A stretch of DNA of 64,000 nucleotides, from NCBI GenBank assembly GCA_030762175.1, contig CM060846.1, positions 241,275,512-241,339,511 of the forward strand. The letters are read 5' to 3'. The stretch comes from Metallyticus violacea (Eukaryota; Arthropoda; Insecta; Mantodea; Metallyticidae). The notes under the pieces are model-generated. The model had not been told where the DNA came from and made no database searches. It saw only the letters and a program-made list of their open reading frames with translations. Shown in pieces: positions 10,861 through 23,689 of the stretch (positions within the stretch are counted from its first letter, which is position 1; the number at the start of each line of letters is the position of its first letter). The position numbers were made by a program, and so were the translations under genes.

Positions 10861-12261
10861 ACAAAGTCGACTCAGTTATTCTAAACTTATACTAAACATC
10901 ACTGATACAAATGTCCACCATATTTAACTAAAGATTATGATATTTCACTAGATTCCTACATTCATTTTTAATTGAATTATTGCATTGTTGCAGCTGTCAA
11001 TACAGATGAAACTATATTACTGGCTAGATGTTGATGTAACCAGGGGAAGTCACATGGAACACTTATTATGTCAGTGTCAAATTTTGCACAATTTTTCTAG
11101 ACTGTCTAAATTTGGAGAGTTCCTCTGTCATTTGATTTATGCAAAATTAGTACATGGTTGATAGATGTGGAATCATACTTATCTGAAATAAGCACAATTA
11201 TATTGAAAGACCCTTAATTTAAGGCATGATGTTGAAAAGCATTACTCTCTCTCCAGATATGGTCTATGCAATTTATTCCCTTGAAGAGAATAAGTAGTAA
11301 GAATGGTAGCAGAAATATTACTACAAAAATTACAAGATAAAGATCTTCAGAGGTCAGGTTATGACTGTGCTGCATCTATGAGTTTTAGGCTTAAAAGATG
11401 CACAGGCACACATTTCTGGAGAAAAACCCAAAGGCTCTCAAAGTTCATTGTTTTTCAAATTAATTAAATTTGGTAATTTTGGGTTCTTTTGAGGTGACTC
11501 CTTAAAAAAAATGTTTTGGTCCCTCTATGAAAATTGTATGCTTTTTAACACACCAAAGTGACAAACATTCTGTAGCAAAAACATGTAGAGATTGCTGCAG
11601 ATGGTTAAAACATCTCTGCCCCACAAAATGGGTTGCAAGACATCTAGCATCTGTGTTATAGTCTAACTAGAACATCATGTGACTGTGGCACTAAAGAGAC
11701 TGTACAATGGGAAGACAAAGATAACTCATCTAAGGGATGTTGTATATTGAAAGCTACATAGCAACTCTGATGTTAGCACAAATATTAAGCTTCAGTAAAC
11801 AATTTCAATCAAGAGATGTTGAATTTGTAGCTGATTCTTACATTCTGAGTAAATCATTTCAATTCTTTTCAGAATGAGAGAAAATACAGACAATGAATTA
11901 AAATATTTATTGGAAAACAGCAAAAAGTAGCTAAAAACACGGGTTCTGGAACCATCTTGCCACAACTGCTGAAGGGTGGATGGCAAATTCACAAAGCTAA
12001 TTCACCAATTTGGAATGCTGGCTGGCATGCAGTATTCCTGCTGTGGACAGATTGCCTACTCAGTAACCTCAAGGCAAGATTTGCTACAAATAAAATAAAG
12101 ATATCCCCGTGGTTTTGTCTCTCTTTTAGGTAATGATCTTAAGTGCTTTAAAGAGAATGCAGCAAAATTTGTGAAGCTAGCTGACTAGTACACAACTTCT
12201 TCGTGCAAACATTTTCCCAAGTCAGCATATCTTTTCTTCTTTGCCTGTTTCTACTAATTAG
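10861..12261. other. Unassigned DNA with a possible LINE tail trace
   Basis: At about 11045-11130 (plus) RGSHMEHLLCQC resembles the zinc-knuckle tail that ends many LINE ORF2 proteins, but it is too short to assign. An acceptor-like tract at 12110-12130 is followed by a short open frame that stops at 12180. Nothing else is recognised. Confidence 0.35.
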
Positions 12262-12471
12262 TATGCCTGAAAGAAAAGTTTTTAACTTTGAAGAGTGAAG
12301 ACTTACGTGAGAAATACAATGGAAGAAACCAGGTTGAATCTTGCAAATCTGCACATCAAGAGAGTTCTATCAATTCAAATGAAGTGGTTGAAAATTTGTT
12401 GCAGAAAGGACCAGAGGACTGGACTTTGTTCTGCAAGAAAATGAATTGCAGATCAGACTTTTCTGTAATTG
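12262..12471 (+). CDS. Possible plus-strand exon of unknown gene
   Basis: A pyrimidine-rich tract ending ctactaattag precedes a 210-nt segment that is fully open in one frame (2 nt, 69 codons, 1 nt: phase 1 on both sides). It ends at an acceptable donor (ATTG|GTAATGG). The peptide is hydrophilic (EDLREKYNGRNQVE, ENLLQKGPEDWTLFCKKM) and matches no family I recognise. If read through, it stops at 12504, followed by an AATAAA at 12537, so a terminal exon or a gene relic is also possible. It is opposite in strand to the other predicted exons. Support is composition and splice pattern only. Confidence 0.3.
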
Positions 12472-14264
12472 GTAATGGTGTTTTTAATTACTGTAGTTTA
12501 GTCTGAAATATTACAACATTGTAACAACAGTTTTGAAATAAAAATTATTTCTAAAGATTTATTTTGTGTTAGGCATTTCAGATACTACTCTGTAACACAC
12601 GTCATATGGTACCCCTCCCTCAAGAAATTCCAAATAGGCTCATAAATTATATTTGTGTGTGTGCCACTGTACCCTCTTGCCAGTGAATATTTTTATCCCT
12701 TGCTAAATTTATTCTAACCAGCATACTAATTTATCTTCTACAAACACCTTCCAGTTAAAAGAACAAATACTTTCTGTATGCCAAATGTTTCATGCTCTCT
12801 AAAGAATGTATGCTACTTTGAAAATGTTAAAAGATGTCAACATTTTTAATATTTAAAGCAATACTTTTATCATTACAAGGAATTTTGAAATCAGTGCCCT
12901 CGATTTATTACAGAAACTCAATAATTCTTAGCATACAAAAATGTTCCTATATATAACTTCCAAATTATATTCATTCAGTGAGAGTAAACAAAGCAAAATG
13001 GACATATAGTCATTGTTTGGGCTTGTTCATATTATGGCTTAAGATCTGCAGGAAACAGCAAATTTAATAGTGCAATTAACTACCAAAAACAATATCCTAG
13101 CAACTGCAAGCAAAAAGTAATCAAGATAATTGGAAGACCATTGAAAGCAGAGCCAGAACATCATGACAAAGTAAAATTGTATCAAGTTATGCTATCAAGT
13201 AAACTGAATGGTGAAACAAAAATGAGCAAAGAATTCAGATATATAAGAAGATGGAAAAAATGCAATTAATACAAAGACTGCTACCCAGAAGAAGTAAGAT
13301 GTTTATGTAGCTTCTGACAGCCCTGGAAAAGGAATTACCGAAGAATTACCAGTGAATTTGGGTGCAGATAATTAAATATTGACTATTCATTTATATGATG
13401 ATGAAGGTAGTGGTGGGAGACTTCATCTTCTAATAAGCCATCCCTCATAACCAGCAGACTATACTGTCACAGTGAGCAGGTTGATGGGACAACACAAGAG
13501 TTTGTTATAGAAACTGTAGAATTGAATAACTTCTAATGCACTTTAAAGTTTATGTATACTCACCTATGTTACACTAGGAGATGCTGGAACTGCTTGGCTC
13601 TATTTTCCACATATTTGTGACATTATGAAATTATCCATTTTTTCTCTTTGAATAATTAAATTATCTCTTAATGAATGTTATTCTTTAGATCTTAAAGTAA
13701 GTGAATACTACCAATTTAAGAATAATATTGGCTTGAAACCTGATAAACTTGGAATCTTCAATCTCCTAATACAGTGGACTCAGTGTGGACACACAAATCA
13801 CAATTTAACAAAGTAGAGTAGAATAATTAGTATTAGTATTTGCCATTTAGTATTCTTAGCAGACTTTATGATTAGGTATATGTTGTTTCCTTCAATGATT
13901 AAATGACACCAACTAAATAAAGTGCAATTCAAGACAAATGCAGCAATAGAGCAATGTAGCCCCATCCTCCCACCCCAACTCACATAGCTTTGCTGGTTTT
14001 GAGAAATCGCTTATCAGCTGATGCAATTCCTCACCACTGCATTGGTTTTCAGTTAATTAAAGATCCAATATCTAGCATGGTAAAACCTGTAGCTAGAATG
14101 GATGTGAACACATAATAACCTTTGAAAATACAGTTCATTATAATAAGAGAATCTAAAGATACATCTAGAAATGAAGCACAGAAAGCTAAATGTTCTTGCC
14201 AGTCATTTGCAAAAGCTGCATGAAGGTAAAATTAACACTGTAAATCTACTAGAGATATTAGTTA
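12472..14264. other. Unassigned AT-rich DNA
   Basis: No convincing exon, RNA or repeat was seen. Short open stretches near 13060-13270 lack splice support. Confidence 0.5.
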
Positions 14265-14663
14265 ATGGAAAATTTTTATGTAAACCATGAAATGAACCAA
14301 ATGAATAGTAAAATAGAGGAAAAAGATCAAAATAATACTGCAATAGGAATCACAGAACATAAACAGCTGAAGTTATGCATGAGTGTACATACACGCAAGT
14401 ACGTGCACACACACACTATGGTCAGCATCCAAACAAGAAAGGATAGCTTGTATGTTAGCAAGGAATATCAGATAATAGAAAAAAAAACCACAGTACTCTG
14501 TTTTGGGTACGTCAGCAAACTATCGAAAATTGGACGCAACAGAGAAGAAGGATCAAGTGAAGAAGATAGAAGAATGGAACATTTCCAGGAGCAGGGCAAA
14601 GCACCCAAAGGACTGACTGAACTTAACACTAGTGTCTCAAGCCTAGTAACAACAAATTCCTAA
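14265..14663 (+). other. 132-codon open frame of unknown significance
   Basis: This is one of the longer uninterrupted frames in the window that is not transposon-like. The peptide is polar, with a Thr/His-rich stretch from an (AC)n-like run at 14394-14416 and an Arg/Glu-rich segment near residue 95. It shows no motif, no signal peptide or membrane segment, and no clear splice context. It may be chance in a region of biased composition. Confidence 0.15.
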
Positions 14664-15104
14664 TGTGCCATGTCATCAGCAGGACTCTCTAGTTCTCATG
14701 AGTAAACAAAGTACAAAGGTAGTGGCATTTTTAATACAGATAGTAGAAAGCTTATGTATGAATAGCTTTATTAGTAATGGTCATAATAACCTTATTTTAA
14801 TGAATAAATTTGTAAACATGCATGGCAGCCTCAACCCCACCCTTATAAGCAAAAGCAGTAACAACACAAATCACATGGGTTTGCAGGATCTTGGGAATGA
14901 TGTAACCACAGTTTTCCACTCTATTTTGTTACAAAATATGCGATGCCTCGGAAACAAAATAAATTAAATAACAGTTCAACCTTACTGAAAACAGTGCATT
15001 TAAGAAGACAGGTATTGCATGTATTACAGAATACGAGAATATAAGAACGATGAAGTTGCGATCTTTTCACTTTTAGGTTATAAATGGTCAAGCTTTCTTC
15101 CATC

Positions 15105-15145
<41 letters not shown>

Positions 15146-16117
15146 AAAAATGCGGGAAAATTGTATTAGTGAAAGAAAATATGCCATGTAAGCAAATAAT
15201 ACAATAAAATACCTAAATAAAGAAAACAACATCTGAACTTGAACTTTCAATATCAGAAATATACTGTCAATAACACACCTTTATGTTAATATCATGTAAA
15301 GAATCCGGAATAGTCGTCTTAAAATAGTTTTCAAAAATCTTGGCTATTTCTAACCATAGTGATAAATACATATAATAAAATATTTAATGTGTTTAGAAGC
15401 TATTGACAGTGAAGCAACATAGATATAATAAATATAAAAATTTTTATATAGCAATCTTAATGTAAACTTCTTAAATAAAGATTGTGTGTGTCAGCAGCAG
15501 AGTTCTCATCAATAACTCAATCCTTTCAGCTAATTACCACCATACACTCACCCATATGTATAATAAAGCAGTTGAAAACATGTTTATTGTACTCATAATC
15601 AGAACCTGAAAGTCTTACACAATTCAAAACTTTAGTGCAGGTGTATCAGACTGCAATGCTATATTATATTGAACGTAGGGTAAAATAGTACAAGTAAAGA
15701 GAGTTTCAAATTAGTGAAACATCTAACATAAACTCATTTTAATTTAATATTAGCAAAGAAGTACAGGAATGATATATTAATACTTGAAATTATTTAAAAT
15801 TTTTCATTTAGTTTAAAATATTTGCGAGTCATTCCCAGCACTTAGTAGAATATAAATATGAAATATTTACGTTAATAAGTATTACCATTTTGCCAGCAGT
15901 GGCTGTGTCCATATGATTACAGTAGGTGGTTCTGTAAGCATTTTAACCCCCAATGGTAATTTGTGTCATTAACACAAAAAAATTACAATGTCACTTCAAT
16001 TATAAAATAGACTTATGATATTAAAATAAATTATAAATATTTGACATATTATGAAAACACTGGCATCTAATTCCCTAAAATAAAGCAAAAGAATTAAGCC
16101 CAAAATTCCCAAGTATT
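14664..16117. other. Unassigned AT-rich DNA with a (TA)n tract
   Basis: Apart from the dinucleotide run, no feature is recognised. The ORFs crossing 14921-15250 exist because of the TA run. Confidence 0.5.
15109..15142. repeat. (TA)17 microsatellite
   Basis: This is a perfect TA dinucleotide run of about 34 bp. Confidence 0.95.
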
Positions 16118-17360
16118 TTATATAATATGGAATTGAACAAAACAGGATATGCAAAGACCAACAATGCATTTTATGCACTCTATGCGAAAAGTGCTCATGC
16201 ATTTCTTTTCGGTACAGGGTTGTTGATTGCAGAACACTATGAGGTGATAATTCCCATCAAGATAAATTTCATCACTAACACTGCTATGTGAATGCCGTGT
16301 CTTAATGTGAGGCCTCACCCTATTGGTGCCATTTTATATTCTTGAGGTATACATGCACAATACAGAAGCAAAAATTGAGATGCAAAATTTTATTCCCAAC
16401 TTCTTGAGAAATAATCAGAAATTTTGAACCACTACATTCAGCAACAATGTAAGCACAGACCATTACATTTCTTCCATTGTACCCTGATTGTTTTGTAATG
16501 TTGGTCTATTTTATCATCCTGCATAGTAAGTCCCAAAAACTCCAGATTTTATAGTCAGAGCAAATAGGTTACTATGGACAAACCGTTTGCAACTATTTCT
16601 TCAACAATACTTTAACATACAATAGTCAAAATCAATATTCTCCTCTGGTCAGAGGTATATGATGAATATATTTTCCGCTATTATTTTAAAGCATCTATAG
16701 TTTCCAAATCTTGATTATATCAGGTTGAGTGTTATCTGCACAATGAATGATGTGAAACATTTCCAGAAAGCAATCTCCTATAGACCTATACCAAAAGTGT
16801 ATTTTGGAAATCATTTATTGCTTCTCAATATAAACTTTTATAAGGAACAATGTTGTAATTGAATTGAATAAGTTTAGATAGAAATATTTTTAATTATTTT
16901 GTTGCTACTTTGGCATCATCAAAACTTTTGAATATTCTAAAATTTCTTGATTCTTCAATCATAAACTGAATTACTTCATTGTCAACCTAAATTCAAGTAG
17001 GAAATCTGTTGCGTAAGAATGAATAATAAGTTTAGTGGAATATAAGTATTGTGTCTAAATTATCATTGTTACTTCATGCGACTGTTTTCTTCACATTTTT
17101 GCTCTTCTTTTGGTGTAGTGGAGGCAAAATGTTTTCAGAGATGCAATCATCACTCACAAATTCTACTCATTTATCGTTAATGAGGACAACTTCTGCTTTA
17201 CTAAAAAGCTGGTATCCTACAACATTGCTAACTGCTTTCCCACTACCATCTGCACCTGTACTTCTGGAGGTTCTACAAAAATACTGCCTATATCTATCAG
17301 TCCATCAGATTCAAGAAAGCCCAGGGCTTCCTGCAGGGTTATGTCCCTGGTAGAAGCAAT
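16118..17360 (-). pseudogene. piggyBac-type transposase remnant
   Basis: On the minus strand, three parts of a piggyBac/PGBD transposase appear in the right order. The N-terminal part (17220-17350) reads TLQEALGFLESDGLIDIG then IFVEPPEVQV, the acidic N-terminal block of the family. At 16440-16540 the pattern DQHYKTIRVQWKKCNGL recalls the family's YRxxIRGKKWYWPL block. At 16118-16310 SDEIYLDGNYHLIV is followed by a Cys-rich tail (C-x5-C, C-x2-C and CISCFVQFH), matching the C-terminal cysteine-rich zinc domain that binds DNA. The catalytic DDE core between them is deleted or unreadable, and stops and frameshifts are frequent. Terminal repeats and TTAA sites were not identified. Confidence 0.6.
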
Positions 17361-17522
17361 ATACAATAAAATGATATGCTATGTAATTAGACCACAATAT
17401 TCTAAATAATTAATAGATTGTAGTATTGCAACAATGACAATGGTAGAACATCATCTACATAAACAACAATAACAAGCATGAACCTGCGATATAACTTGCA
17501 TATACTTGTGCCTAGTGTATCC

Positions 17523-17763
17523 GGTCCAAACCCGGCCAGGACTGATGGATTTTTTTTTGGGCGTAAAAATCCTAAGTATGGTTTCCTTCAGAAGGAAAGT
17601 AAAGCCGTGGGTCCTGTGTCATACATTTATGGCACAAAAAAGAACCTCAAGCCTAAGAGAGAAGCCTCTGAGCAATTTGTCAGCTGTTTCATGCCCTGAG
17701 TTGAATGGGACACTGATGACCTGAGATGTTGAAGAGCATCCATAAATAAATCAATCAAAAAAA
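17523..17763 (+). mobile_element. SINE family B, copy 1 (5'-truncated)
   Basis: It is flanked by a perfect 12-bp target-site duplication, cctagtgtatcc, at 17511-17522 and 17764-17775. The copy starts just inside the tRNA-like head (aaacccggccaggactgatgg), lacks box A, carries the body aaaatcctaagtatgg...ccctgagttgaatggg and ends ccataaataaatcaatc-A(n). Confidence 0.92.
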
Positions 17764-18018
17764 CCTAGTGTATCCATATGATCACATGTTTAAAATGAGT
17801 ATGGATACAATATATGCAGTAATCAATAGTTTAATTTCTTAGTGCAATGAATATGAATAATTTTTTAATCTAATACAAAATAATGTATAACACAATCAAA
17901 ATATAAATATTGATGAATTAAAAATGCATAAATTTTCAGCTGCAAAGCTGCTTCACAATAAATAACCATCAGCAAAATTATAATATATGAATGTACAGCA
18001 TAACCACAATGTTCTTTA

Positions 18019-18299
18019 CTGTCGCTAGTGGCCAAGGTCTTTAAGGAGCAGACCCGTGAGCAGAAGGTCTGGGGTTCGAAACCCGACAGAACCATCGTCT
18101 CTGACTGAGGTTTTCTCCAGGTTTTCCTCAGTCCTCATAAATGGCAAATGCTGGGGAGGTACCCTAAACTTAGGCCTTGAACGTATCCTTCCTTAAAATC
18201 CTTTTTTCAATATATCATCTCATCTTATGTATCATCAGTGTCCACTGCCTGTGATGCCTCAGTAGTAAAAACAGGTGTTAAACACCATTAAAAAAAAAA
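18019..18299 (+). mobile_element. SINE family A, copy 3
   Basis: It is flanked by gttcttta at 18011-18018 and 18300-18307. The head has box A TGGCCAAGGTCTTTAAGG and box B GGTTCGAAACC. The body and 3' ttaaacaccatt-A(n) end match the other copies. Confidence 0.88.
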
Positions 18300-18590
18300 G
18301 TTCTTTAACTGATCTGAAGTAACAACAATAATTCCCTGGAATTGTACAAAAATAGAATCCATTTTAATCATAATGATATACTATCTCAATATGTTCCCAT
18401 TAAAAAATTTAAAATCATTGCATAATTTTCCCAAACAAAATGTTATACATGGAATATTAAATTTATGCTAAAGAACATGGTGTATCAAAATTTCAGAATA
18501 ACTAATGATGAGAATCATCTTGAATTATGCAGTGAAGCACTTAGGAAGGTAATGCAAGTCTCAAAGAGTAATAGTGGTATTCAGTTTATT

Positions 18591-18735
18591 TATGAATGCT
18601 CTTCAACATCTCAGGTCATCAGCACCCCATTCAATTCATGGCTTGAAACAGCTGGTAAATTTTGCTCAGATGCCTCTTCTTTCAGGCTTTGAGATTCTTT
18701 TGCATGCCATAAATCTATGACAAGGGATTTCCTAA
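18591..18735 (-). mobile_element. SINE family B fragment
   Basis: The minus strand carries the 3' half of family B (rc of atgctcttcaacatctcagg, then gcctcttctttcaggctt). The head is missing and the match fades near 18735. Confidence 0.8.
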
Positions 18736-18819
18736 TAGAGGCAATGAAATAAAATGGGTGGTTAAAGGAGAACCTGAAATATAAAATTCCATGGTACAGC
18801 TAAGTAAAATATCAATTAC

Positions 18820-19760
18820 CTGCTTGAAATTTAGCTAATTTCTTGCAACTTGGAAACTAGCCAAGGTAATTATTCTCCCAAAGCACCGGAAAATCATCTG
18901 GTACCCTCAAAATTATCATCCCAGAACTGCATATTTTATGTCTTGCAGACAGCATAACAGATCATTTCAATTACGATGCCTCCATCATAACACTATTTTT
19001 AGACATAGAAGCTGCCTTTGATTGATGCTCATTTACAAATTTTTTCATAGCTTCCCTGGTCTCAGAAATTACACATTTTTGCTGTACGTTTTTTTTTTTC
19101 TTCCCCGCAAGCACGTAGTAATGTCCCTTTACTTGTATGTACTTTTTACAAATGACTTCCTTCTGGATACCAGATGCAACACAGCCACATATGCTGATGA
19201 AACCGCAATCTACAACCACAACAAAAATATAAGATTTGGCATGTGCGAGATGTTAATAATTTTATTTCATGGCTGCACTCGTGGAATATAAACATTAATG
19301 CCAAAAATGTGAGCTGAGATATTTTACTAAAGAGTTATATCCCAGATTTCCATCCAATGGTTGATGGGCCAAAGAACTTAGCAGTCACACATGATCGAAA
19401 ACTCCCATGTGCACCCTATTTGCAAAATAGTGCCAATAATGTATGAAATGGCTAAAATTATGGGCTCCCATCTTTCTTGACAAGCTAATTACATACAACT
19501 GCAAATTAATGTTGTACAGAGCATTTATTCTGCAATTTTTGTTATATGGTTGCATGATCTGGGCCAACATCACTACCAGTATTCTCCGACAATTTCAGAC
19601 GATGCAAATTATCTAAGGAAAATCGCCTGTGTCAACTCCTTACCACAAACGCAGTTACACACAAAGAATTAGGTCAGCGGTTGATGACCAACAATATAAC
19701 AATTAGGAACATTGGCCCAGGTGACCCAAAACACCAGAAGCATTGCCACTTGAAAGTGTT
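18820..19760 (+). pseudogene. Jockey-type LINE reverse transcriptase remnant
   Basis: Plus-strand translation, with several frame changes, follows the order of a Jockey-clade RT: WKLAKVIILPKHRKI (family pattern WK.AKVI.IPKPGK), LFLDIEAAFD (motif A), LYVLFTNDF then TYADETAIY near 19190 (the YADD box with the second D changed to E), WLHSWNININAKC, and later INCKLMLYRAFIL and LLYGCMIWANI. The thumb region follows to about 19760. The endonuclease and gag parts are absent, so this is a 5'-truncated, long-dead copy. Confidence 0.7.
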
Positions 19761-20006
19761 TTAATCTGTAAATAGTATATATAGCGTAAATAGCGATAAT
19801 TATAATTGAAAATTTTTAGTGGAGTGCCTCAAATTTTAAAATTAACCAAGTGCATTAAAACATAAACTTAGTACCAAACAACACACAAATATACCCTGTT
19901 GTGCAAATGCAGCACATTAGAATATAACCTACAGTTTTATATAACAAATGAACGTTCTTTGCAGCAGTATGGAACTGCAGTTTTATGGCTCATTAAAAAA
20001 AAAAAT

Positions 20007-20045
20007 AACAACAGCAACAACAATGATGACGACGATGACGACGAC

Positions 20046-20095
<50 letters not shown>
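20007..20095. repeat. Trinucleotide microsatellite, ending in (AAT)n
   Basis: acaacagcaacaacaatg passes into (gac/gat)n and then about 17 AAT units. Confidence 0.95.
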
Positions 20096-20096
<1 letters not shown>

Positions 20097-20340
20097 CCAC
20101 TTTCCCTTAAATATGTAACACAGAAAATTATATTTTGTGCCAACATTGTAGCCCAAAAGGCGGGCACCAATGTAACGTAGGCTGGCAAATATATTTTGTT
20201 AATAAAAACCCATTGGCACCTATGACAGCACACATAGCCCAAGAAAGCTGATCAAAGGACAGACAAAAAGTCGAAATCAACGCCTCAAGATGCGAAGACC
20301 TATTTTACCACTCAACCATTAAATCAACATCATTTTGTGA

Positions 20341-21300
20341 AGTGGGCTATTCTACAAAACACAGCCATTTTGGGTCCATTGTTATAAATGGGAAAGGCAA
20401 GTGTGCGAGTTTGGGCATTGAGAGAACACTGAAATATTGGTTTAGAATTCAGCAGCTCCCACATGGTCATATTTTAATGAAATTTCAGGATTCTGTTTTA
20501 GGGGAAGTCAGCTGTGTGGGTAAGATCATTGAAAAAATGTTGAGGCATGGAATAGGAGATTACATGGAACAGGAGAGAAGAATATACAAGGAGTTTTGAG
20601 ATTGATTAGGATTAGATAAGAGGATATAGATAGAAAAGTGATGTATGCTATAATGAGAAAAGTTCTTTGGTGCTACATCAGGAATTAAGGAAGATAGTGC
20701 AGGGAGGGATTTATTAACCATAATAAGAAAGGGAAGGACTAGCATGGATTAGGTTAGAAATTTGGAGATTAAAAGCTATTAAGAATCATTTTTTAGCAGA
20801 ACGTTTGTCAGGTTTGTATGAATATGGAAATTGCTGCACATATATTGTTTGAATGGACCGCCACAGGTGGCCAAGATCGTTAAGGCTCGAACTCATGAGC
20901 AGGAGGTCCAGGGTTTGAATCCTGCCAGGACGTCCTCTCTGACTGAGTTTTTCCCATGTTTTCCTCAGTCCTTATAAATGGCAAATGCCGGGGAGGTACC
21001 ATAAACTTAGGCCTGGAACCTTTCCTTCCTTTAAAAAAAATCCCTTCCCAATATATTCTTTCATCTCATGTATCATCAGTTCTCACCGCCTGTGGTGCCT
21101 CAGTAGTAAAAATGGGCATTAAACACTATTCAAAAAAAAATGTTTGAATGCGTGGGTACAAAGGAGTGAAGGCAGAAATTGATCAAGCTCAAATGGTTGA
21201 CAATGTGAATGGAGTTGGAAATAAATTAAATTTCTGGGGATCTATCTCAAATGAGAATTTAGGGGATTATTTATATATATAGTTAAAAATAATAAATGTG
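20341..21300 (+). pseudogene. LINE ORF2 C-terminal fragment, split by a SINE
   Basis: The readable start, ERTLKYWFRIQQLPHGHILM, with IGDYMEQERRIY further on, resembles the post-RT region of LINE ORF2 proteins (pattern LKYW.R......K). Homology becomes vague after 20600. The SINE at 20856-21140 was inserted later, since its target-site duplication lies in this sequence, and the LINE-like sequence resumes at 21151. The assignment rests on a short block. Confidence 0.45.
20856..21140 (+). mobile_element. SINE family A, copy 4 (full length)
   Basis: It is flanked by a perfect 10-bp duplication, tgtttgaatg, at 20846-20855 and 21141-21150. Head ccacaggtggccaagatcg, box B GGTTTGAATCC, conserved body and A-tail are all present. 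Confidence 0.92.
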
Positions 21301-22162
21301 GATAGTAAACAAATGAGTGCCTTTGGTTTGTTAAACATTTTTTAAAAATTTTTGGTATTTATATAATATGTAATCAGCAAATGCTATTTTGAAATAAGCT
21401 GAGTGCAATATGTAAAGTCTATTTGTTAATTAGTGGTTGATGAACTCAAGAAGAATTGGTGCAGAGTTGGAGATTAAAGAAAGCAATAATAAGGAAAATA
21501 AATAAGGAAAAGAATGGAAAGAGAACTCTTTGATGTGAAAGAATTTCCTGAAGAGGTGGCTCAACCTCTGGCTTCTAGAATTCCAGTAGGAGACTGCTGA
21601 TGAACTGAAGACAGAGGTTAGCAAAGAGATCATAGATGTTACACAGTGGATACTCTAATTATGTTATTATTTTATTTTGCATTGTTTCAAGAATTGGAAT
21701 AAGAATAATTATGCTTAATTGAAAATTTAGTAAAGAAACGTATTGTAACACAAATTGCATTTGTTGTGGGTCACACTTGGGAATGGGCAGGGCCAAATAG
21801 GTGAACACCTATTGTATTAATTTTTTGTCTTAACATTTTAATAAATATATCAATAACACAATAACATCCTTTTGTGCTGTTTAAATATTTAAATTCCCCA
21901 TTGTTATAACATCTACATTTATATATAATTGGATAATCCTCTCTATATTTCTTTTTAATAATTATAGTAAGTCATGATTAAGCAGCTGTAATGTAGGGGG
22001 GAAGAATTATAAATTATCTCTATATATATATTACAATTTCTTACAATTGATTATCTTCTATTACAATTCATAGTGCTAATTTATATCTATATCATGTTTC
22101 TTTTATTATTATGCTCAAAGCTTTTCTAATAAAAAAGCATAGACAATGTAATTCTTCACAAA
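21301..22162. other. Unassigned AT-rich DNA
   Basis: No gene or recognised repeat was found here. Confidence 0.5.
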
Positions 22163-22410
22163 CCCCATCTGAACCCGGCCAGGACCGATGGATTTTTCCA
22201 GGCGTAAAAATCCTAAGTATGGCTTCTTTCGGAAGAGAAGTAAAGCCGTGGGTCCCGTGTCATACATTTACAGCACGAAAAAGAACCTCAAGCCTGAAAG
22301 AGAGGCCTCTGAGCAAAATTTGTCGGCTGTTTCACGCCCTGAGTTGAATGGGACGCTGATGACCTGAGATGTTAAAGAGCATCCATAAATAAATCAATCA
22401 AAAAAAAAAA
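22163..22410 (+). mobile_element. SINE family B, copy 2 (5'-truncated)
   Basis: The same body as copy 1, starting at gaacccggccaggaccgatgg and ending in ccataaataaatcaatc plus a poly-A of about 11. Box A is missing here too. Confidence 0.9.
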
Positions 22411-23163
22411 TCTCTCCTTCCTGTTTATTTAAATTCATTTAACACAATATTGTGCTTTTTCAGCCATACTCCTACTACTGTTGGAAAATCAACTTTCATA
22501 AGTAAATGATATTAAGCTCCCACAATTTTATTTTTAAGGTCTTTACAATTCTAAATGCCTAGCTTCCTATTTGCTATTGTGAACGTGCATCGATTCTGAA
22601 TTGTCTAAATTTTCATACTCCCAAACTTAATTCCTTTGACTAATGAAGCCTGGTTATTTTTATATAATACTAAAATGCTGCCATATTTCAAAATCAGAAT
22701 ACTTTCCTATTCTTTTAACACATTCTCCCAACTACTCTGATCCCACAACTTTCTCCCTCTCTTAATCAAAGCACACATTGCTTTCACCTTTTCTCTCTGT
22801 GGTGAAACAATCTTCTTAAATGAATAATTCAATTGTTGATACTGAACTTCCTCCTCATGTAACCATTGATGTCATTTCTCTTTTCTAGCCATGCTGATTT
22901 ATTTGGTCAATTGGATTTACATAAAGAATTATCCATAAGAATTTTTATTTGTGAGTTATTTATATTCCTTGAGCCTTTTGGCATTTCTTTGATGTTTACA
23001 TGGATTTCATTACTTTTCCTTCCTTGTTTTAATTTTGTCATCTTCTAAACCATTTCCTCATTGCCAGACCTTTATTTTTGTATTTGTTGACCTCTTCTCC
23101 TGTTTACCACTTTTACTCCGACTTGTTTCCTCCCATACTGGTCTTTTCCTCCATGGGTCTTTT
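22411..23163. other. Unassigned pyrimidine-rich DNA
   Basis: The plus strand is T/C-rich. Short ORFs here are hydrophobic by composition, and I recognise no family. Confidence 0.4.
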
Positions 23164-23460
23164 TTTTTTTTGATTTGTTTATTTACGGACACTCTTTATC
23201 ATCTCAGGTCATCAGCGCCCCATTCAATTCAGGGCATGAAACGGCCAACAAATATTGCTCAGAGGCCTCTTCATTCAGTCTTGAGGTTCTTTTTCTTGCC
23301 ATAAATGTACAACACAGGACCCACAGCTTTACCTCCCTTCCGAAGGAAGCCATACTTAGGATTTTACGCCCGAAAAAATCCATCGATCCTAGCCAGGTTT
23401 GAACCCGCGATCTTGGGTTTAGAAGGCAAGTATGGTTACCACTACACCACCAGGACCAAC
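23164..23460 (-). mobile_element. SINE family B, full-length copy with tRNA head
   Basis: The minus strand starts with a tRNA-like head, ggtcctggtggtgtagtgg (box A) and GGTTCAAACC (box B) with an anticodon-arm-like segment between, followed by the family-B body and A-tail. The short duplication tgggtcttt flanks it (23154-23162 and 23461-23469). This copy shows that family B is tRNA-derived. Confidence 0.9.
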
Positions 23461-23689
23461 TGGGTCTTTCTTATCCTTTCTCCATCAATTCAAAGTTGTA
23501 CATTTCTAAAGAATGCCCTCTTACGCCTGCTATTCTTCCTCCCCTATCTTCAGAATGAAGTATTTTTCCCAGTTACCTCTGTTTTCAGGTTAAATCTTAA
23601 CTATATATATTGGTCCCTTTTAGTTCCTTTGCTGTTTACATAATTTCACTGATTCAATGGGATGTTGCTACCATGCAATAATCGGCCTT

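Noticed and set aside
10845..10905. Short inverted repeat (ttagtgatgt / acatcactga) after PLE-2
   Set aside because: Only about 10 bp and imperfect; not enough to define an element end.
19899..20242. ORFs rich in Asn/Asp or Leu/Ser
   Set aside because: They are translations of the (AAT)n/(GAC)n microsatellite.
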